NCBI GenBank assembly: GCA_021205715.1
Contig: JAJPXA010000242.1
Location: forward strand, 1 to 7,427
Direction: 5' to 3'
Origin: Bacillota bacterium
GTDB lineage: Bacteria; Bacillota; Clostridia; UBA1381
DNA length: 7,427 nt
Within the stretch, counting starts at the first letter, position 1. Each line of letters opens with the position of its first letter. The notes beneath the pieces are model-generated. The model was not told where the DNA came from. It was given only the letters and a program-made list of their open reading frames with translations, and ran no database searches. The position numbers and the translations under genes were made by a program. Shown here piece after piece: positions 1 to 7,157 of this stretch.

Positions 1-1
1 T

Positions 2-613
2 TTGGCGCAGACGGCAACGGAAAACGAGATAATCGCCTTATGCGGCGACGCCGTAAGGTACAAAACCGCGTCGGTGTGCATACCGCCCGCACACGTGCGG
101 CTTGCCGCCGGTTATTTAAAGGGGAGAGTGCCGGTTTGCACGGTTATAGGCTTCCCCAACGGGTACAGCACAACCGCGGCAAAGGTTTTTGAAACCGAGG
201 ATGCCGTAAAAAACGGCGCGGACGAAATTGATATGGTTATAAATATAGGGATGCTCAAGGATAAAAAATACGATTTGATTTTAAATGAAATAAATCGCGT
301 AAAATACGCGTGCGGCGGCAGAATTTTAAAGGTAATAATCGAAACCTGCCTTTTAACTGAGGACGAAAAGATAAAGATGTGCGAAATTATATCCGCGTCC
401 GGCGCGGACTACATCAAAACATCCACCGGCTTTTCGACCGGCGGCGCGACGGCGGATGATATAAAGCTGTTTAAGGCGCACACAGCGCCGCCGCATAAGA
501 TAAAGGCGGCGGGCGGAATATCAAGCCTTGAGGACGCGGAGGAGTTCATAAATCTCGGCGCGGACAGATTGGGAACAAGCAGGATAGTAAAAATAGCAAA
601 GGAGCGTGAATAA
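2..613 (+). CDS. deoC: Deoxyribose-phosphate aldolase, 5' partial
   Basis: Class I aldolase that cleaves 2-deoxyribose-5-phosphate to glyceraldehyde-3-phosphate and acetaldehyde in the cytoplasm, the last step of deoxynucleoside catabolism. The gene is cut by the window edge: the first visible codon, TTG, is an internal Leu of the N-terminal 'DHTxL' region rather than a start. About 11-13 residues are missing compared with Bacillus-type DeoC (about 220 aa). Counting from that codon, the Schiff-base lysine is K139 in YIKTSTGFSTGG, the catalytic aspartate is D77 in ADEIDMVINIG, and the second active-site lysine is K168 in IKAAGG. The phosphate-binding glycines are GG 171-172 and the GTS at 191-193. 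VIGFP (48-52) and KVIIETCLLT (110-119) are also typical. The TAA stop lies 3 bases before deoD, whose ribosome binding site sits inside the end of this gene. Function is certain from motifs; only the start is unknown. Confidence 0.96.
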   Translation: MAQTATENEIIALCGDAVRYKTASVCIPPAHVRLAAGYLKGRVPVCTVIGFPNGYSTTAAKVFETEDAVKNGADEIDMVINIGMLKDKKYDLILNEINRVKYACGGRILKVIIETCLLTEDEKIKMCEIISASGADYIKTSTGFSTGGATADDIKLFKAHTAPPHKIKAAGGISSLEDAEEFINLGADRLGTSRIVKIAKERE

Positions 614-616
614 TTT

Positions 617-1327
617 ATGGCAACTCCGCATATAGAAGCGGCGGCGGGAGATTTTGCGAAAACGGTGCTTATGCCGGGTGACCCGCTGCGGTCAAAATTT
701 ATAGCCGAGAGCTTTTTGACCGGCGCGCGGCTTATAAACAACGTGCGCGGCATACAAGGCTATACGGGCGAGTACAAAGGACAGCCCGTTTCCGTTATGG
801 CAAGCGGAATGGGTATGCCGTCAATCGGCATATATTCATACGAGCTGTTTAAGCTTTACAACGTTGACAACATAATACGCATAGGCTCGGCGGGCGCGCT
901 TTCGGATAAGCTCGATTTGTTCGACATTGTCGCGGGCGCGGGCACGTGTACAAATTCGAACTATCAAAAGCAGTACAATCTGCCCGGGACATACGCGCCT
1001 ATTGCCGATTACGGCTTGCTCTCGGCGTTTGTCGGCGAATGCGAAAGGCAGGGCGAGCGTGTTTATGTCGGCAATCTGCTGTCCTCCGACACGTTTTATG
1101 ACGCGCGGGAGGACGCGAACGAGCGTTGGCGAAAAATGGGCGTTTTGGCTGTCGAAATGGAGGCGGCGGCGCTGTATATGAATGCGGCGTACCTTAATAA
1201 AAGAGCGCTCGCGGTATGCACAATCTCCGACTGCCCGATGAAAGGAACGGAAACGACAAGCGCAGAGCGGGAGCGGTCGTTTGTGAAGATGATAGAGCTT
1301 GCGCTCGATACCGCCGCAAAGCTGTGA
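617..1327 (+). CDS. deoD: Purine-nucleoside phosphorylase, DeoD type
   Basis: Cytoplasmic, hexameric-type (PNP-I family) phosphorylase that splits purine (deoxy)nucleosides with phosphate into free base and (deoxy)ribose-1-phosphate. The 236-residue protein aligns with E. coli DeoD almost without gaps in the active site. Counting Met as 1, visible equivalents are H5 and R44 (contributed to the neighbouring subunit), G21 and R25 in MPGDPLR, R88 and S91 in RIGSAG (phosphate), and E180-M181-E182 in VEMEAA (ribose and base). The catalytic S204-D205 is in TISD, and R218 is in TSAER. The start MATPHI is the family's usual N-terminus. Its Shine-Dalgarno AAAGGAG (598-604) lies within the end of deoC, 12 bases before ATG, somewhat long but supported by translational coupling. 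It supplies deoxyribose-1-phosphate to DeoB, encoded 11 bases downstream. Confidence 0.97.
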   Translation: MATPHIEAAAGDFAKTVLMPGDPLRSKFIAESFLTGARLINNVRGIQGYTGEYKGQPVSVMASGMGMPSIGIYSYELFKLYNVDNIIRIGSAGALSDKLDLFDIVAGAGTCTNSNYQKQYNLPGTYAPIADYGLLSAFVGECERQGERVYVGNLLSSDTFYDAREDANERWRKMGVLAVEMEAAALYMNAAYLNKRALAVCTISDCPMKGTETTSAERERSFVKMIELALDTAAKL

Positions 1328-1338
1328 GGTGAGCGGAA

Positions 1339-2499
1339 ATGAAAAGATTGTTTTTAATAGTTTTGGACAGCTGCGGAATAGGCGAGGCGCCCGACGCGGC
1401 GAAATTCGGCGACGAGGGTTCAAACACGCTCCGCGCGTGCGCCGACACGGGTTTGCTCAACATTCCGAATATGGAAAGGCTCGGTATGTTCAACATAGAC
1501 GGTATGGATTGGCGCGCCGGCTGCGCCGCGCCCTCGGGTGCCTATGGGCGCCTGCAAGAGCGCGCGGACGGCAAGGACACCACAACGGGACATTGGGAAA
1601 TTGCGGGACTGACGCTCACGGAACCGTTTCCGACATTCCCGAACGGTTTTCCCGATGATATTATCGCGGAATTTAAGAAAATCAGCGGGCGCGGTGTTTT
1701 ATGCAACAAGCCGTATTCCGGCACAGAGGTCATAAAGGACTACGGCGCCGAGCATATGAAAACCGGCGATTTGATAGTATACACAAGCGCGGACAGCGTG
1801 TTTCAGATTGCGGCGCACGAGGATGTCGTGCCGCTTGAGGAGCTGTACGAAATATGCGAAAAGACTCGGCGCCTGCTTGACCCTCTAAAGGTAGGCAGAG
1901 TTATCGCGCGCCCGTTTATCGGTGAAACAGGCAGCTTTACGCGCACGAAAAACCGTCACGATTTTTCGTATAAGCCGCCGAAAAACACATTGCTTGACGA
2001 TATGAAAGCGGCGGGCTTAGACGTTATATCGGTCGGCAAAATCGCGGATATTTTCGCGGGCAAGGGCATTACCGAGGCGGTAAGAACCGCGTCAAACGCG
2101 GACGGAATGCGGCGGACGGATGAGTATTTGAGCGCCGATTTCAACGGCTTATGCTTTGTGAATTTAGTGGATTTCGATATGCTCTACGGACATCGAAACG
2201 ATGCCGACGGCTACGCGCGCGCGCTTTCGGAATTTGACGAGTGGCTCGGCGGTTTTACCGCGCGGCTCGGAGAGGACGACGCGGTTATGATAACAGCCGA
2301 CCACGGCTGCGACCCGTCGACGCCGTCAACCGACCATTCGCGGGAGTATATATTCCTGCTCGCCTGCGGCAAAGGGATAAAGCCCGCGAATATAGGAACG
2401 CGCGGCACGTTCGCGGATATAGGAAAGACAATCGCGGATATTTTCGGCATAGAAAACGAGCTTGACGGAACGAGCTTTAAGGATATGATTTTGAGGTAA
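1339..2499 (+). CDS. deoB: Phosphopentomutase
   Basis: Alkaline-phosphatase-superfamily mutase that interconverts (deoxy)ribose-1-phosphate and (deoxy)ribose-5-phosphate using two Mn2+ ions. It links the phosphorylases (DeoD, Pdp) to DeoC. The protein is 386 aa, close to the usual 390-400. Metal and phosphorylation residues known from the Bacillus cereus enzyme are all recognisable: D10 in IVLDSCGIG, the phosphorylated threonine T82 in GKDTTTGHWE, and D152 in SADSVFQ. D280 and H285 are in VDFDMLYGHRND, D321 and H322 in TADHGCDP, and H333 in TDHSRE. Residues of roughly 90-210 form the cap domain inserted in the catalytic core. The Shine-Dalgarno GAGGTGAG (1326-1333) includes the last bases of the deoD TGA stop and lies 5 bases before ATG, so translation is probably coupled. 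No disruption is seen. Confidence 0.97.
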   Translation: MKRLFLIVLDSCGIGEAPDAAKFGDEGSNTLRACADTGLLNIPNMERLGMFNIDGMDWRAGCAAPSGAYGRLQERADGKDTTTGHWEIAGLTLTEPFPTFPNGFPDDIIAEFKKISGRGVLCNKPYSGTEVIKDYGAEHMKTGDLIVYTSADSVFQIAAHEDVVPLEELYEICEKTRRLLDPLKVGRVIARPFIGETGSFTRTKNRHDFSYKPPKNTLLDDMKAAGLDVISVGKIADIFAGKGITEAVRTASNADGMRRTDEYLSADFNGLCFVNLVDFDMLYGHRNDADGYARALSEFDEWLGGFTARLGEDDAVMITADHGCDPSTPSTDHSREYIFLLACGKGIKPANIGTRGTFADIGKTIADIFGIENELDGTSFKDMILR

Positions 2500-2503
2500 C
2501 GCT

Positions 2504-2884
2504 ATGAATTATAAAACGCTTTTGGAACGCGCGAAACGCGCGGCGGAAAATTCATATTCGCCGTATTCCGGCTTTAAGGTCGGCGCGGCGCTGCTTTTGG
2601 AAAACGGTGATGTTATAACAGGGTGCAACGCGGAAAACGCGGCGTTTTCGCCGTCGATATGCGCGGAGCGCGCGGCTGTTGCCGCCGCCGTTTCGGCGGG
2701 GTACAGGCATTTCAAGGCGATAGCAATATGGGGCGGTAAAAATCCGTGTTATCCCTGCGGCGTATGCCGTCAGACTCTCGCGGAATTTTGCGGCGGTGAT
2801 TTTGAGGTGATTCTTTCCGGCGCGGACGGCGGCATCGAGATTCACAAGCTCACCGAGCTGCTGCCGTTTGAATTTAAGCTGTAA
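2504..2884 (+). CDS. cdd: Cytidine deaminase
   Basis: Small homotetrameric-type zinc enzyme that hydrolytically deaminates cytidine and deoxycytidine to uridine and deoxyuridine, making them substrates for the Pdp encoded next door. At 126 aa it has the usual single-domain length. The zinc ligands are C53 in the CAE motif and C85 and C88 in PCGVCRQ; E55 of CAE is the proton-shuttling catalytic residue. N42 and E44 in CNAEN match the ribose-binding pair, and YSPYSGFKVGAAL (19-31) is the typical N-terminal signature. An extra cysteine, C82, precedes the CxxC, and the loop before it is short; the CYPCGVC form is familiar from Clostridia, so I do not treat it as abnormal. GAGGT (2493-2497), 6 bases before ATG, serves as ribosome binding site and runs into the deoB TAA stop. 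Confidence 0.97.
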   Translation: MNYKTLLERAKRAAENSYSPYSGFKVGAALLLENGDVITGCNAENAAFSPSICAERAAVAAAVSAGYRHFKAIAIWGGKNPCYPCGVCRQTLAEFCGGDFEVILSGADGGIEIHKLTELLPFEFKL

Positions 2885-2898
2885 AGGAGAGGGCGCGT

Positions 2899-4188
2899 AT
2901 GCGGATGTATGATATAATAGAAAAAAAGAAGCGCGGCGCGGAGCTTTCCGAAGCCGAAATACGCTTTTTCGTGCGCGGCGCAGCGGACGGCACGATACCG
3001 GAATATCAAACAACGGCGCTGCTTATGGCGATATACTTTAAGGATATGACGGACGCGGAAACGTATATTTTGACGCGCGAAATGACCGCGTCGGGCGATA
3101 CGGCGGATTTGTCCGCATTGGGCGATATGACCGCCGACAAACACAGCACCGGCGGCGTGGGCGACACGGCGACTCTTATCGCCGTGCCTATCGCGGCGGC
3201 GCTCGGCGTTAAAGCGGCAAAGCTCTCGGGAAGAGGTTTGGGCTTCACCGGCGGCACGATTGACAAGCTTGAGTCGATACCCGGCTTTAACACCGCGCTT
3301 ACCGCGGCGGAATTTACCGCGCAGGTGCGGCGAATAGGCATCGCGGTAAGCGGTCAGACCGGAAACATCGCGCCCGCCGATAAAAAGCTCTACGCGCTCC
3401 GCGACGTTACCGCGACGGTGGATTCCGTTCCGCTTATCGCGTCAAGCATAATGAGCAAAAAGCTCGCGTCGGGGTGCAAAAACATCGTTTTGGACGTGAA
3501 ATACGGGAGCGGCGCGTTTATGAAGACCTTTGACGCGGCAAAAGCGCTTGCCGAAAAAATGATTGCCATTGGCAAAAGCGCCGGACGAAATACAGCGGCG
3601 GTGGTTTCCGAAATGGACACTCCGTTGGGCGACGCGGTCGGCAACAGCCTTGAGGTGCGCGAGGCGATACGCGTTTTCAACGGCGGCGGCTCGCGGACGC
3701 TTCGCGAGATGTCCGTCGTCACGGCGGCGCTTATGTACGCCTTGGCGGCGGGAAAGGATTTCGAGGAATGCAGACCGCTTGCCGAAGCCGCGTTAAACGA
3801 CGGACGCGCGTTCGAAAAGCTCCGCGAAATGATTGCCGCGCAAAGCGGCGACGTAAGCTATATCGACCGCCCCGAAAAATTTCCGACGGCAAAAACCGTT
3901 ATCGAATACAAAGCTGAAAAATCCGGATATATATTCTCGACCGACTGCGAAAAAATAGGTACCGCGGCGATGCTCTTGGGCGCCGGACGCGCGGCGGCGG
4001 GGGATAAACCGGATATGAGCGCGGGCATTGTTTTTAACAAAAAATTGGGCGACACGGTTGAAAAGGGCGATGTAATCGCGCGTCTTTACACCGGCAGGAA
4101 TTATGACGAGGCATTGTCAATGCTCGACAGCGCGGTAAAAATTTCGGGCGAAAAGCCGAATTATAAATTTTCATACGTGATTATATAA
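2899..4188 (+). CDS. pdp: Pyrimidine-nucleoside phosphorylase
   Basis: Cytoplasmic dimeric-type phosphorylase that converts uridine, deoxyuridine and thymidine plus phosphate to base and (deoxy)ribose-1-phosphate. I prefer Pdp (broad specificity, Gram-positive type) over DeoA because the 429-aa length and N-terminus MRMYDIIEKK resemble Bacillus Pdp (433 aa). Visible motifs are the phosphate loop KHSTGGVGD (81-89) and the family signature SGRGLGFTGGTIDKLE (110-125). Base-contacting residues are R168 in LRDVTATVDS and S183 and K187 in IASSIMSKK. An alpha domain of residues 1-65 is followed by the phosphate-binding alpha/beta domain and a C-terminal domain from about 335 with the usual GTAAMLLGAGR (354-364). 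AAAGGAG (2883-2889), overlapping the cdd stop, lies 9 bases before ATG. This is the last gene of the operon, followed by a probable terminator. Specificity cannot be read with certainty from sequence alone. Confidence 0.95.
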   Translation: MRMYDIIEKKKRGAELSEAEIRFFVRGAADGTIPEYQTTALLMAIYFKDMTDAETYILTREMTASGDTADLSALGDMTADKHSTGGVGDTATLIAVPIAAALGVKAAKLSGRGLGFTGGTIDKLESIPGFNTALTAAEFTAQVRRIGIAVSGQTGNIAPADKKLYALRDVTATVDSVPLIASSIMSKKLASGCKNIVLDVKYGSGAFMKTFDAAKALAEKMIAIGKSAGRNTAAVVSEMDTPLGDAVGNSLEVREAIRVFNGGGSRTLREMSVVTAALMYALAAGKDFEECRPLAEAALNDGRAFEKLREMIAAQSGDVSYIDRPEKFPTAKTVIEYKAEKSGYIFSTDCEKIGTAAMLLGAGRAAAGDKPDMSAGIVFNKKLGDTVEKGDVIARLYTGRNYDEALSMLDSAVKISGEKPNYKFSYVII

Positions 4189-4194
4189 ACAAAC

Positions 4195-4206
4195 AGCCGC
4201 GCGGCT
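4195..4206. terminator. Short palindromic candidate terminator between convergent genes
   Basis: The 12-base perfect palindrome AGCCGCGCGGCT lies in the 23-base gap between the stops of pdp (+) and comM (-). As RNA it can form a 4-bp GC-rich stem with a 4-base loop. It is followed on the + strand by TAATTTTATT and on the - strand by GTTTGTTTATA, so it could act in both directions. The stem is short and the T tracts are interrupted, so strength is uncertain; position is the best support. Confidence 0.5.
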
Positions 4207-4211
4207 TAATT

Positions 4212-5744
4212 TTATTCAAAATATTTTCTGTCAAGGCTTCTGTATTGAATCGCCTCCGCGACGTGCGCCGCTTTTATATTATCTTCTCCCTCCAAATCGG
4301 CGATTGTCCGCGCAACCTTTAAAATTCTGCCGTGTGCGCGCGCGCTCAGCCCGAGATTGTCGAACGCGGCTTTTAAAATCGCGTCGCCCTCGGAATCGAG
4401 AGCGCAATATTTCTGCAAAAGTCCCGCGCCGAGCTGCGAGTTCGAGTATATGTTTAAATCTTTATAGCGTTCAAGCTGTATTTGCCTTGTGCGGTTTACC
4501 CGTTCCTTTACATCCTTGCTGCTTTCTCCTTTTTTACCGGAGCTTAAATCCTCATAGTCCACGCTTGAAACCTCAACCTGAATGTCTATTCTGTCAAGCA
4601 GAGGTCCCGAAATTCGGCTTCGATAATTATTTATCTGCGCCGGAGTGCAGGTACATTCTCGGCGCGCGTCGCCGAGATAACCGCATTTGCAGGGGTTCAT
4701 ACTCGCGATAAGCATAATGTTGCACGGGTAGGTAAGCGACGCGCTAACGCGCGATATTGTCACCTCGCCGTCCTCGAGAGGCTGGCGAAGCACCTCAAGC
4801 ACATCGCGGCGAAACTCCGGCAGCTCGTCCAAAAACAATATTCCGTTATGCGCGAGCGACAGCTCGCCGGGCTTGGGTATCGTGCCGCCGCCCGAAAGCG
4901 CGGAGGACGACACCGTATGATGCGGAGAGCGGAACGGCCGATTTAAAATAAGCGGCTTATCCTTGGGCAAAATGCCGGCTATGGAATGGATTTTCGTAAC
5001 CTCAAGCGCCTCGTCAAAGGTCAAATCCGGCAGTATTCCCGGCATTCTCTGCGCGAGCATTGTTTTGCCCGTTCCGGGACTGCCTATCAAAAGCACATTG
5101 TGATTTCCCGCCGCCGCAATTTCAAGCGCCCGCTTAACGTTTTCCTGTCCCTTTACATCCGAAAAATCAAGCACCGCCTCGGCGCTTTGCTTAAAATAAT
5201 CCTTAAGGTCAACGGTATAAGGCTCAATTCTTTTTATACCGTCAAAATGGTCGCACAGCGATTTTAAATTATCCACGGGATATATCTCGATGCCGTCTAT
5301 AACCGCCGCCTCGTTCGCGTTGTCTTTAGGCACAAACGCCTTTTTATATCCGTTTTTATACGCGAATATAACCATCGGCAAAACGCCGTCAACGCTGTTC
5401 AATGTGCCGTCGAGCGACAGCTCGCCGATAAACACCGATTCCTCTGCATCGTCAATATATATCTGCTCGGTTGCGTTTAATATCGACATCGTCATAGGGA
5501 GGTCGTATCCCGAACCGCCTTTTTTCTGCGCGGCGGGAGCGAGATTGATTATTATTCTTTTTGCCGGAAACTTCAAGCCGCTGTTTTTTATCGCGGCGCG
5601 CACGCGTTCCTTTGCTTCCTTAACCGCCGCGTCCGGCGGACCCACTACTTCAAAGGCGGGCATTCCGTTTGATATATCGGTTTGAACAAAAACCTCAAAC
5701 CCGTCCATTCCCATAAGTCCGCAGGAATTTAACTGTGAAAACAT
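4212..5744 (-). CDS. comM: ComM/YifB-family Mg-chelatase-like AAA+ ATPase
   Basis: AAA+ ATPase of the YifB/ComM family. In naturally competent Gram-negative bacteria ComM is a helicase promoting branch migration during integration of transforming DNA; its role in Clostridia is less clear. Counted from ATG 5748-5750 the frame has 512 residues. It shows an N-terminal ChlI-type domain (about 20-140), Walker A GSPGTGKT (223-230) and Walker B ILFLDE (304-309). A four-cysteine zinc motif (C354, C356, C366, C368) sits in NPCKCG...ECTCTP, with a candidate arginine finger R387 in LLDRIDI. The C-terminal lid carries SARAHGRILKVARTIAD (469-485). I start the gene at the second ATG (5742-5744, 510 aa): the ribosome binding site abuts the first ATG but is 6 bases from the second, and MFSQLNSCGL matches the family's usual opening. 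Residues 37-40 read GPPD where GLPD is usual, and LAPAA replaces LAPAD. The gene is probably cotranscribed with the upstream membrane-protein gene. Confidence 0.95.
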   Translation of the reverse strand: MFSQLNSCGLMGMDGFEVFVQTDISNGMPAFEVVGPPDAAVKEAKERVRAAIKNSGLKFPAKRIIINLAPAAQKKGGSGYDLPMTMSILNATEQIYIDDAEESVFIGELSLDGTLNSVDGVLPMVIFAYKNGYKKAFVPKDNANEAAVIDGIEIYPVDNLKSLCDHFDGIKRIEPYTVDLKDYFKQSAEAVLDFSDVKGQENVKRALEIAAAGNHNVLLIGSPGTGKTMLAQRMPGILPDLTFDEALEVTKIHSIAGILPKDKPLILNRPFRSPHHTVSSSALSGGGTIPKPGELSLAHNGILFLDELPEFRRDVLEVLRQPLEDGEVTISRVSASLTYPCNIMLIASMNPCKCGYLGDARRECTCTPAQINNYRSRISGPLLDRIDIQVEVSSVDYEDLSSGKKGESSKDVKERVNRTRQIQLERYKDLNIYSNSQLGAGLLQKYCALDSEGDAILKAAFDNLGLSARAHGRILKVARTIADLEGEDNIKAAHVAEAIQYRSLDRKYFE

Positions 5745-5750
5745 AACCAT

Positions 5751-5757
5751 CCTCCCC
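5751..5757 (-). promoter_or_regulatory. Ribosome binding site deciding the comM start
   Basis: Read on the minus strand this is GGGGAGG, directly touching ATG 5748-5750 (spacing 0) but 6 bases from the in-frame ATG 5742-5744. Normal Shine-Dalgarno spacing therefore favours the second ATG. Confidence 0.75.
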
Positions 5758-5783
5758 GTAAATTTTCTTTTGTATATGAATTT

Positions 5784-7157
5784 TTATTCGATAACGGATA
5801 AAGCGGATAATATTTCGTCCTCGCTCATATCGAGCAAGGAATTTTCGATTATATCCTCGGGAATTTCCTCCGTTATTTCGGGAACAATCTTCAAGTAAAG
5901 CTCCGCGCTTACCGGCTCACCGCCGGACATTACCGTTATATCCGGAAGCTCCAAGGAAAAGCCGTTTTTATCGATAAGCGTTCCCGAATATCTTATCTCC
6001 GTTCTTTCGCCGTTCTCAACAGAAATATTACCCGAAAGCGCTCCGTCGGATTTTCTGTAGGTAAAGCTGTTGGAAATATTTATATTCATTTCGTCCGGAG
6101 ATGAAATATTGAGAGTCCGCGTAATCGCGCAGTCGTAATCCTCGTCCTCGCCGTTGTCAAAAGTATTCAATGATATATTTATCGGCTTCTCACCGCCGTT
6201 TACGGCAATTTCAAACTTGTAATTGTTTATCATATTCTCCGTCTGCGCCGCAGTAAGACTCATATCAACGACAATTTTCTTGCCGCCGCTTATTACCGGT
6301 ATGGAAATTTTCACCTCAACCGCCTTCTTAGCGGTGCTGTATACAACGACCTTAACGTCGCCGAAATCTATATTATCGTCGAAGCTGTCCGATATTTCAT
6401 CAAGCGTTTCCTTTGTATTCTCCGGCAGCCGCTCGTCGTTTTGAACAATATCAAAAAGGTCGTTCGCGTATTCCTTAAACGCCTCGCCGTCTATGGTGAA
6501 GGTGAGCTTTTTCACCTTTGTGTTCTTTCCGTTAATCACAAGCGACGTGCTTTCCTTGTCGGAAAATTCAAGATACTTGTTCAGCGCCTTTGTCCTGTCG
6601 TAAAGCTGAGTTTTTGTTTTTTGCGAATTCAGCTCCTCCGAGAGCGCCGAATAGGAAATATCCAAATCCGAATCGATTTCATCCGCGCCCAATACCGCGC
6701 GAAGCGCGCTGTTATTCCAGTCCTCCGCGGTAATTGTTGACGGAAGCGTAAAATACTCGTTTGTTTCGGACGATGTGCCGATACCAAATCCGTCGTCGTT
6801 TAAAAACGCGGACAAAGATATTCCCTCGCCGTCGTTTGTATAGCTAAACTCGCCGAACGCCTCCGCGGCCTTTTTCGACGACGATATTTTAACCGCCGCC
6901 TCGGCGCCGTTCACGCTTCCGCCCGCCGAAATAGTGTATTCTTTAAGATTATCTTTTCTCAGCGACGGGAATATTTTCTGCTGCTCGAGAGATTCCTCGT
7001 TTATTTGAATAAGCGTGTTTCCCACAACCTCCGCCGCGTACATTTTCGGCGCGAGAGCATACATTATGGGATATTTCCCGAAAAGGGAAATAAAAATTAT
7101 CAAAAACACGATAAAAGCAAAAAAACATACTATAAATATTATCGTTTCCGCCGTCAT
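5784..7157 (-). CDS. Membrane-anchored protein of unknown function, main body of a frame-split gene
   Basis: I do not recognise the family. In this frame the first plausible ATG is at 7155-7157; the open frame extends to 7256, but that part is an out-of-frame reading of a zinc ribbon. Counting that ATG as residue 1, residues 6-26 (IIFIVCFF to FISLF) form one hydrophobic transmembrane segment. About 430 residues follow, predicted to lie outside the membrane, with no lipobox and only one cysteine. The region is acidic and polar, with many alternating hydrophobic/polar stretches suggesting beta strands (for example LTFTIDGEAF and VKVVVYS) and an acidic C-terminal tail. No catalytic motif is seen. 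ATG 7155-7157 has no good ribosome binding site. The true N-terminus is very likely the zinc-ribbon segment in the other frame: from ATG 7278 to this stop is 1495 bases, which is 498 codons plus one extra base. It lies 39 bases upstream of comM on the same strand. Confidence 0.75.
   Translation of the reverse strand: MTAETIIFIVCFFAFIVFLIIFISLFGKYPIMYALAPKMYAAEVVGNTLIQINEESLEQQKIFPSLRKDNLKEYTISAGGSVNGAEAAVKISSSKKAAEAFGEFSYTNDGEGISLSAFLNDDGFGIGTSSETNEYFTLPSTITAEDWNNSALRAVLGADEIDSDLDISYSALSEELNSQKTKTQLYDRTKALNKYLEFSDKESTSLVINGKNTKVKKLTFTIDGEAFKEYANDLFDIVQNDERLPENTKETLDEISDSFDDNIDFGDVKVVVYSTAKKAVEVKISIPVISGGKKIVVDMSLTAAQTENMINNYKFEIAVNGGEKPINISLNTFDNGEDEDYDCAITRTLNISSPDEMNINISNSFTYRKSDGALSGNISVENGERTEIRYSGTLIDKNGFSLELPDITVMSGGEPVSAELYLKIVPEITEEIPEDIIENSLLDMSEDEILSALSVIE

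Noticed and set aside
836..1423. 195-codon minus-strand open frame opposite deoD and the start of deoB
   Set aside because: Antisense shadow of genes with intact active sites; the translation is Arg-rich and resembles no family, with no ribosome binding site noted.
2040..2446. Exact 17-base repeat in deoB (2040-2056 and 2430-2446), both encoding IADIF
   Set aside because: Both copies encode motifs expected at these places in phosphopentomutase, so the match is probably coincidence of similar peptides and codon bias.
2552..3013. 153-codon minus-strand open frame across cdd and pdp
   Set aside because: Antisense to two certain genes; low-complexity Arg-rich translation caused by GC-rich codons.
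6949..7118. Tail of the zinc-ribbon frame beyond the T run
   Set aside because: It overlaps the transmembrane and ectodomain coding in the other frame and looks like an out-of-frame reading of it.
7119..7125. T7 run as a -1 programmed ribosomal frameshift site
   Set aside because: A -1 shift leads to the wrong frame; the two halves are joined only by a +1 (or -2) change.
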